Below are positions 5,585 through 9,994 of a DNA stretch of 9,994 nt, piece after piece. This stretch comes from an uncultured Gluconobacter sp. (GTDB lineage: Bacteria; Pseudomonadota; Alphaproteobacteria; Acetobacterales; Acetobacteraceae): assembly GCA_937880175.1 (NCBI GenBank), contig CALFLO010000042.1, positions 1 to 9,994 on the forward strand, written 5' to 3'. The notes beneath the pieces are model-generated. The model was not told the origin of the DNA. It ran no database searches and worked only from the letters and a program-made list of their open reading frames with translations. The position numbers and the translations under genes are program-made. The first letter of the stretch is position 1. Every line of letters begins with the position of its first letter.

Positions 5585-5659
5585 TGGTGCCGGGTGAGGG
5601 ATTTGAACCCCCGACCTTCGGTTTACAAAACCGCTGCACTACCACTGTGCTAACCCGGC
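5585..5659 (-). tRNA. tRNA-Thr (anticodon TGT)
   Basis: The 75-nt gene folds as a full cloverleaf. The acceptor stem is GCCGGGT (5659-5653) with ACCCGGC (5595-5589), followed by discriminator A and an encoded CCA (5587-5585). The D-stem is GCAC/GTGC. The anticodon loop is TTTGTAA, with anticodon TGT at 5627-5625. The T-arm is GGGGG-TTCAAAT-CCCTC. The outermost anticodon-stem pair (27-43) is a G-A mismatch, while the other four pair. It reads ACA codons. Confidence 0.95.
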
Positions 5660-5679
5660 GTCGGCAGTGCGGCTTTTTC

Positions 5680-5702
5680 CATGCCGGGGCCTGTCAGGTC
5701 AA
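5680..5702 (-). promoter_or_regulatory. Possible -35 region of the tRNA-Thr promoter
   Basis: TTGACC lies at 5702-5697 on the minus strand, about 40 bases upstream of the mature tRNA 5' end. Only a weak A-rich -10 candidate (GAAAAA, 5679-5674) occurs at the right spacing. Confidence 0.3.
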
Positions 5703-5738
5703 GCTTCGGAGAACGATTCTCTGTGCGTAGTCAGGATT

Positions 5739-5894
5739 TTAGTGCGGGATGGGCGTCGTCAGGTCGGCGGGTGGCGGCAGATGCTGCGAGTCTTTTGTAA
5801 AGCCGTAGCCATCGGAAGACAGGCCGCGATGCGTGACGGTGTGGGAGCAACCGGCCAGCGTCAGGCAGGCGCCGATGAGAAGAAGACGGATCAT
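5739..5894 (-). CDS. Small lipoprotein (51 aa), unknown function
   Basis: The ATG at 5894-5892 overlaps the mrp stop codon as ATGA, the classic arrangement for translational coupling. The protein starts MIRLLLIGACLTLAGC, a complete lipoprotein signal with lipobox LAGC and acylated cysteine C16. This leaves a mature peptide of only 36 residues, hydrophilic and Pro-rich near the end (PPPADLTTPIPH). No retention Asp follows the cysteine (the next residue is Ser), so outer-membrane sorting is expected if the Lol rule applies. I know no family. Its short length makes it easy to miss, but the exact coupling and clean signal peptide argue that it is expressed with mrp. Confidence 0.75.
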   Translation of the reverse strand: MIRLLLIGACLTLAGCSHTVTHRGLSSDGYGFTKDSQHLPPPADLTTPIPH

Positions 5895-7090
5895 GACCGT
5901 TCTTTCGTGCTGTGTTCGGAGGTCAGGGAGCGGGCGACAGCCTGTGCGAGCCTCGTATAGGCCTGCGCGGCTTCGCTTTGTGGCGCGGACAGGATGATCG
6001 GAGTGCCTTCGTCCCCGCTGGCGCGGATATCGGCCAGAAGCGGAATCTCGGCGAGGAAGGGGACACCCATCTTTTCGGCTTCGGCTTTTGCCCCGCCGTG
6101 GCCGAACAGTTCCGTGCGGTGATTGCAGTTCGGGCAGCAGAAATAGGACATGTTCTCGACGACGCCGAGGATCGGGGTTTCCATCCGCTCGAACATCGCC
6201 ACGCCGCGCCGGGCATCCAGCAGCGCGATGTCCTGAGGTGTGGAGACAATAACCGCACCACCGGCAGCGAGTTTGGGACCGAGCTTCTGGGCCAGCGTCA
6301 ACTGGGCGTCTCCGGTCCCGGGCGGCATGTCGATGACGAGAACGTCGAGCTCGCCCCACTCGACTTCACCCAGAAACTGCGTCAGTGCCCCCATGACCAT
6401 CGGGCCGCGCCAGATCATGGCCTGGTTTTCGTCCACCAGATAGCCGATGGACATGCTTTTCAGGCCCCAGGCTTCGATGGGCAGGATGGTTCCGTCCACG
6501 ACTTCCGGGCGGGCGTTGCGTCCAAGCATCCGGGGTAGAGAGGGGCCATAGATATCCGCGTCCAAAAGACCGGTTTTCAGACCTTCCCGTGCGAGGCCGA
6601 CCGCAAGATTGACAGCTGTGGTGGACTTGCCGACGCCGCCCTTCCCTGAAGCGACGGCAATGACGGCTTTGACGCCGGGCAGCAGTGTTTCGGGTGCATG
6701 TCGGCTTGCGGCATTGCGGCGTTTGTCGCCCAGATTGAAGGGACGGTGTCCCCCGCCCTGAGCCGGGGCATTAGCCGCGGCTGGCGTGGCCGGGCGGTGT
6801 GACGTGAAGGACAGGGTGGCGCCTGTGATGCCCGGCAGGCTCGCAATGGCGGCTTCGACGCGCGGGCGCAGCGGCTCCACGCGGGAGGCATTGTCACGCG
6901 ATGTGGCCAGAGAGACATGCGCATGACCGTTACGTACCGATACGCTCTCCAGAGCCGCGAAGGACAGGACGTTCGAGCCCTGACCGTCCTGCTCGCTTTT
7001 CAGGATGTCGGTGATGCGGGTTTCGGCGCTGGAGGTATTTGTCTCGGGGGAGCCGGGCGGCGTGTCGTTCGGGGGCGTGGTGTCAGTCAT
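5891..7090 (-). CDS. mrp: Mrp/ApbC/NBP35-family iron-sulfur carrier ATPase
   Basis: Mrp/ApbC proteins bind and transfer Fe-S clusters to apoproteins in the cytoplasm, dependent on ATP hydrolysis. The 399-aa protein has a MIP18/DUF59-like N-terminal domain (about 24-96), a low-complexity linker (about 97-135) and a P-loop domain. Visible motifs are the deviant Walker A GKGGVGKST (149-157), DADIYGPS (177-184), Walker B LVIDMPPG (251-258), STPQDIALLDARRGV (283-297) and the cluster-binding CPNC (C319 and C322) within NMSYFCCPNCN. The N-terminal domain is weakly conserved. The start at 7090 has GAGAG about six bases upstream. It is divergent from degP and translationally coupled to the small lipoprotein. 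Placement next to an HtrA protease gene recurs, as I recall, in alphaproteobacteria. Confidence 0.95.
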   Translation of the reverse strand: MTDTTPPNDTPPGSPETNTSSAETRITDILKSEQDGQGSNVLSFAALESVSVRNGHAHVSLATSRDNASRVEPLRPRVEAAIASLPGITGATLSFTSHRPATPAAANAPAQGGGHRPFNLGDKRRNAASRHAPETLLPGVKAVIAVASGKGGVGKSTTAVNLAVGLAREGLKTGLLDADIYGPSLPRMLGRNARPEVVDGTILPIEAWGLKSMSIGYLVDENQAMIWRGPMVMGALTQFLGEVEWGELDVLVIDMPPGTGDAQLTLAQKLGPKLAAGGAVIVSTPQDIALLDARRGVAMFERMETPILGVVENMSYFCCPNCNHRTELFGHGGAKAEAEKMGVPFLAEIPLLADIRASGDEGTPIILSAPQSEAAQAYTRLAQAVARSLTSEHSTKERS

Positions 7091-7160
7091 GCCGGGCTCT
7101 CATCAGGGGAAATTTCGTATCGGAAAGGACATTGACCCTAGCATGGTCGGGTCGAAAACG

Positions 7161-7179
7161 CATCCTGAACGGCAGGATG
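7161..7179. promoter_or_regulatory. Inverted repeat in the mrp/degP divergent promoter region
   Basis: CATCCTG (7161-7167) and CAGGATG (7173-7179) form a perfect 7-bp inverted repeat with a five-base centre, midway between two divergent starts (7090 and 7216). It is a candidate shared operator. I could not place a convincing -35/-10 for either gene; a TTGACC occurs at about 7133-7138. Confidence 0.4.
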
Positions 7180-7215
7180 GTGACGAAGGGCCACGTTCTG
7201 CGTTAGCGTGCGGAT

Positions 7216-8802
7216 ATGAAAAACCTGTCTGCCCGTTCCGGCGCCCGTCGTGCTGCCCGTCTTGCTGTTTCCGGTCTGGCCATGTCCCTTGCTATGGGAT
7301 GGGGTGTGCGTGCTGTTCCGGCTTTTGCCCAGAACGCGCCGCCGACCTCAAGCCAGCCGTCTTCGGTGCCGACACCTGCGCCGCGTTCCGTGCCGTCCAG
7401 TTTCGCGGATCTGGCCAACAGGCTGCTGCCCTCGGTCGTGAATGTCTCGACATCCGCGGTTCTCAAGCCTTCGAAAAACGACGACAAAGGCCCGGATTCC
7501 AGCGATCCGGACGGCCCGCAGGTGCCACCCTTCCAGCCGGGTTCTCCACTGGAGAAATTTTTTCACGACTACATGAAGCACAAACCGGCCCCGAACCATC
7601 CGCCGCGTCGGCAGCAGGCGCTGGGGTCGGGATTCATCATTGATGCGTCCGGTATCATCGTGACCAATAACCACGTCATTGAAGGTGCGGATCAGGTCAG
7701 CGTCACGCTTCAGGACGGGACGGAAATGCCCGCACGGATCGTGGGCCGGGACAGCCAGGTCGATCTGGCCGTGCTGGAGGTCAAGCCCAAGCATCCGCTC
7801 CCGACCGTTCCGCTGGGGAAGAGCGATAAGGCGCGGATCGGGGACTGGGTTCTGGCGATCGGTAATCCGTTCGGGCTGAACGGGACCGTGACGGCGGGCA
7901 TCATTTCCTCACGGGGACGGAACGTCGAACACGGTCTGTATGACGACTATATCCAGACCGACGCCGCCATCAATCGTGGCAACTCTGGTGGGCCGCTGTT
8001 CAACCTGTCTGGCGAAGTCATCGGTATCAACACACTGATCTATGGCGGGGCGGGGGGCGATTCCATTGGTATCGGTTTTGCCATTCCGGCCGACGACGCA
8101 CGCGGGATCATCGACCAGCTTCGGCGCACGGGGCATGTTTCCCGTGGCTGGATGGGGCTGAAGTTCCAGGATGTGACGAACGACATCGCCGAAACGCTCG
8201 ATTTCCACAAGGCGGACGGCTCCAACGGCAAGGGCACGCTGATTTCGGAAATCGATCCCAAAGGTCCGGCCGCGAAAGCCGGGCTTGAGGTCGGCGACAT
8301 CATTACCCGCGTGGGCGATCTGGACGTGACCGGCCAGACCATGCCGCGCATCATTGCGTCCATTCTGCCGGGTGCGCAGGCGCAGTTGACGGTGTGGCAC
8401 AAGGGCGCGCTCAAGACGCTGCCGATTACGCTGGGCCAGTCGCCCACGCCGCCGGATATGCCGCCTTCCGATACGCATCAGCCCGAACACCGTCATGCGG
8501 CTCTGGGGGAACTTGGGGTAACGGTCAGTGCGATCGATGCGGATATGCGCACGCAGTATGCCCTGACCGACGATCAGCGCGGCGTTCTCGTCTCGCGGGT
8601 TGAGGCCGGAAGCCCGGCTGCATCGCGAGGGATTGCGGAAGGGAACGTGATCACGCAGGTCGGGCAGGACCAGATCAATACACCGGACGATTTCGCGAAG
8701 GCCGTGCAGCGTCTGCATGAAAACAAGAAGACGGAAGTGCTGCTGCTGGTTCAGGATGATGACGGGCTGCGCTGGGTGCCGGTGCCCTTCCTTGGGAACT
8801 GA
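7216..8802 (+). CDS. degP: Periplasmic serine protease, DegP/HtrA (Do) family
   Basis: DegP-type proteases degrade or refold damaged envelope proteins. The 528-aa precursor has a signal peptide with a basic start, a hydrophobic core around 17-29 and a likely cleavage after AFA at 36-38. A Pro/Ser-rich segment follows, then a trypsin-like domain with the full triad: H153 (TNNHVI), D183 (DLAVLEV) and S257 (GNSGGPL). Two PDZ domains follow, at about 305-405 (GWMGL; GPAAKAGLEVGDIITRVG) and 430-520 (GSPAASRGIAEGNVITQVG), with a His/Pro-rich linker between. The two-PDZ layout and length fit DegP/DegQ; which of these it is cannot be decided here. The ribosome-binding site is weak. A FUSC gene follows after 27 bp, probably in the same operon. 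Confidence 0.95.
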   Translation: MKNLSARSGARRAARLAVSGLAMSLAMGWGVRAVPAFAQNAPPTSSQPSSVPTPAPRSVPSSFADLANRLLPSVVNVSTSAVLKPSKNDDKGPDSSDPDGPQVPPFQPGSPLEKFFHDYMKHKPAPNHPPRRQQALGSGFIIDASGIIVTNNHVIEGADQVSVTLQDGTEMPARIVGRDSQVDLAVLEVKPKHPLPTVPLGKSDKARIGDWVLAIGNPFGLNGTVTAGIISSRGRNVEHGLYDDYIQTDAAINRGNSGGPLFNLSGEVIGINTLIYGGAGGDSIGIGFAIPADDARGIIDQLRRTGHVSRGWMGLKFQDVTNDIAETLDFHKADGSNGKGTLISEIDPKGPAAKAGLEVGDIITRVGDLDVTGQTMPRIIASILPGAQAQLTVWHKGALKTLPITLGQSPTPPDMPPSDTHQPEHRHAALGELGVTVSAIDADMRTQYALTDDQRGVLVSRVEAGSPAASRGIAEGNVITQVGQDQINTPDDFAKAVQRLHENKKTEVLLLVQDDDGLRWVPVPFLGN

Positions 8803-8829
8803 GCCCACGCTCCTGCGCTGAAACCTGCC

Positions 8830-9897
8830 ATGAATGTCCTGACACGCCTGAGCCGGAAATGGCTGTCGGTGCCGCCCCGAAACAGCCGATGGCGCGAAGT
8901 GATGCGCCCTGCGATGCGCCAGACCATCCGTGTGCTGGTGTCGGTCGTGGTGGCCTGGATCGTGGGTTCGCTCATGCATCTTCAGGAGACGATCTGGGCG
9001 CTGGTGACGGCGCTGATCGTTACGCAGTCCAGTATCAGCCAGACCATGACGACGGCGCGGGACCAGATCAGCGGCACGTTGATCGGCGCGCTGGCGGGTG
9101 TATGCGCGGTGGTGCTGGAGATCACGACCGGCCTGCGCTGGATCCCGTTCTGGATCATGCTGGCACCGCTGGTGTTCCTGACGGCTATCCAGCCGACGCT
9201 GCGCTTTGCCTGCATCACGTTGATGATCGTTTATCTGTTTCCCAGTCAGGGCAGCCCGTTCCTGCCCATGATCACGCGGCTTCTGGCCATTGTGGTGGGT
9301 GTGGCGGTGTCGATCGTGGTGTCGTTTTTCATTCTGCACAGCAGCGCGCGCAAACAGGCCTTTCATACGGCCGCGCGTCTGTTGCGGCGGATGGATCAGC
9401 TTCTCAAAAGCGCGCTCGACCAGAATACGGGATGGACAGCCATCGAGCGCCAGAATGACGATTGCGTGGCCCTGCTGACGGAACTCGAAGACGCCGTGAC
9501 TGAAGCGCGGCGGGAGCGGTGGATGGAACTGGAAAAACGTGATCCGGTTCTGGCGGCGCTCCCACGTCTCATGAGGCGCCTGCTGAATGATACGATGCTG
9601 GTCGCGCGGGCGATTGCGACCGGCCGCGCGGCAGGCAATACGGGACTGTTGCCTCTGTACAAGGGGCTGAGCCATGCGCTTCGTGCGCTGGCACATAGTT
9701 GTGAACAGCAGTTTCTGGCGAAGAAAAACCGGCACGAAGAGCAATCCGAAGACGAGGAAATCCTGAATCTCCTGCCGCGCCTTGAAGAGCAGACCCGACC
9801 TGAGATGCGCTTTGTCATGTCCCTGTTTCGCGAGGATCTGGAGCGCGCCGTTCGGGTGGTCATGCGGGCGGATGCGAGTGCCGTAAAGGGTCTCTGA
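8830..9897 (+). CDS. FUSC-family inner-membrane protein (aromatic-acid-exporter-like)
   Basis: The 355-aa protein has six hydrophobic segments in its first half (about 33-50, 54-66, 82-99, 105-121, 126-138 and 149-170), with an intervening 'TQSSISQTMTTARDQISGTLIGALAG' block (65-90) typical of the FUSC/aromatic acid exporter group. In this group a run of small-residue membrane helices precedes a cytoplasmic helical domain. Residues 172-355 are charged and helical, with an acidic, Lys-rich segment near 302-318. These proteins are about half the length of full AaeB-type exporters, which carry two membrane blocks, so it may act as a dimer. The substrate is unknown. The start lies 27 bp after the degP stop with no clear ribosome-binding site, which suggests co-transcription. 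Confidence 0.85.
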   Translation: MNVLTRLSRKWLSVPPRNSRWREVMRPAMRQTIRVLVSVVVAWIVGSLMHLQETIWALVTALIVTQSSISQTMTTARDQISGTLIGALAGVCAVVLEITTGLRWIPFWIMLAPLVFLTAIQPTLRFACITLMIVYLFPSQGSPFLPMITRLLAIVVGVAVSIVVSFFILHSSARKQAFHTAARLLRRMDQLLKSALDQNTGWTAIERQNDDCVALLTELEDAVTEARRERWMELEKRDPVLAALPRLMRRLLNDTMLVARAIATGRAAGNTGLLPLYKGLSHALRALAHSCEQQFLAKKNRHEEQSEDEEILNLLPRLEEQTRPEMRFVMSLFREDLERAVRVVMRADASAVKGL

Positions 9898-9945
9898 ACA
9901 GGGTGACTGGAGGGTGTCAGCGCTGGAGTGGATCGAGTGCTGTTG

Positions 9946-9964
9946 AAACCGTCATTCGGTTTTT
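9946..9964 (+). terminator. Terminator after the degP-FUSC operon
   Basis: AAACCG (9946-9951) pairs with CGGTTT (9957-9962) around a five-base loop, and the arm runs into a total of five Ts. It lies about 48 bases past the FUSC stop. The stem is short but well formed. Confidence 0.6.
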
Positions 9965-9994
9965 ACGTTGTTCCGGGGCTATGATGGCACATGC

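Noticed and set aside
4850..5653. 267-codon plus-strand ORF
   Set aside because: It is the antisense of the GtrII gene and ends by translating the tRNA-Thr complement (RDLNPRPSVYKTAALPLC), a familiar artefact.
5739..6359. 206-codon minus-strand frame extending upstream of the small lipoprotein
   Set aside because: The upstream part is an out-of-frame shadow of mrp. Only the final 51 codons form a gene.
7909..9744. 611-codon minus-strand ORF opposite degP and the FUSC gene
   Set aside because: Arg/His/Gln-rich composition typical of the antisense frame of GC-rich genes. The plus strand carries two well-supported families over the same interval.

Overview
The window looks like chromosomal DNA of an alphaproteobacterium, most likely of the acetic acid bacteria (Acetobacteraceae, Gluconobacter-like). 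The reasons are the moderately high GC, a circularly permuted two-piece tmRNA, an alpha-type SspB, ThyX as thymidylate synthase, and the mix of genes. The genus is an inference from memory of such genomes and has not been checked.

Layout. 1-276 (minus): start of a lipoprotein, probably a lytic transglycosylase, cut by the window edge. 277-581: gene-free. 582-800 (plus): 72-aa protein of unknown function. 835-1227 (minus): VOC/glyoxalase-fold protein, with a palindrome around its -10 box. 1321-1896 (minus): sspB. About 1998-2282 (minus): permuted tmRNA gene ssrA, directly upstream of sspB. 2403-3314 (plus): thyX, followed by an overlapping 65-aa membrane protein and a strong terminator. 3499-3934: AT-rich, apparently gene-free, carrying a CRP-type palindrome and a perfect DnaA box. 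3935-5425 (minus): GtrII-like membrane glucosyltransferase. 5585-5659 (minus): tRNA-Thr(TGT). 5739-5894 and 5891-7090 (minus): a 51-aa lipoprotein coupled by ATGA to mrp/apbC. 7216-8802 (plus): periplasmic DegP/HtrA protease. 8830-9897 (plus): FUSC-family membrane protein, followed by a terminator.

How it fits together. The most coherent unit is ssrA-sspB. The tmRNA rescues stalled ribosomes and adds a degradation tag (A-ANDNSEVLAVAA), and the neighbouring gene encodes the adaptor that hands tagged proteins to ClpXP. The mrp-lipoprotein and degP-FUSC pairs are divergent over a 125-bp region that contains a perfect inverted repeat. The GtrII gene sits in DNA that reads AT-richer than its flanks, on the 3' side of a tRNA gene, which suggests but does not prove acquisition by transfer. 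I see no transposase, integrase, CRISPR array or defence cassette. The main hidden item is the permuted tmRNA, which lies in an apparent intergenic gap and is covered by spurious ORFs.
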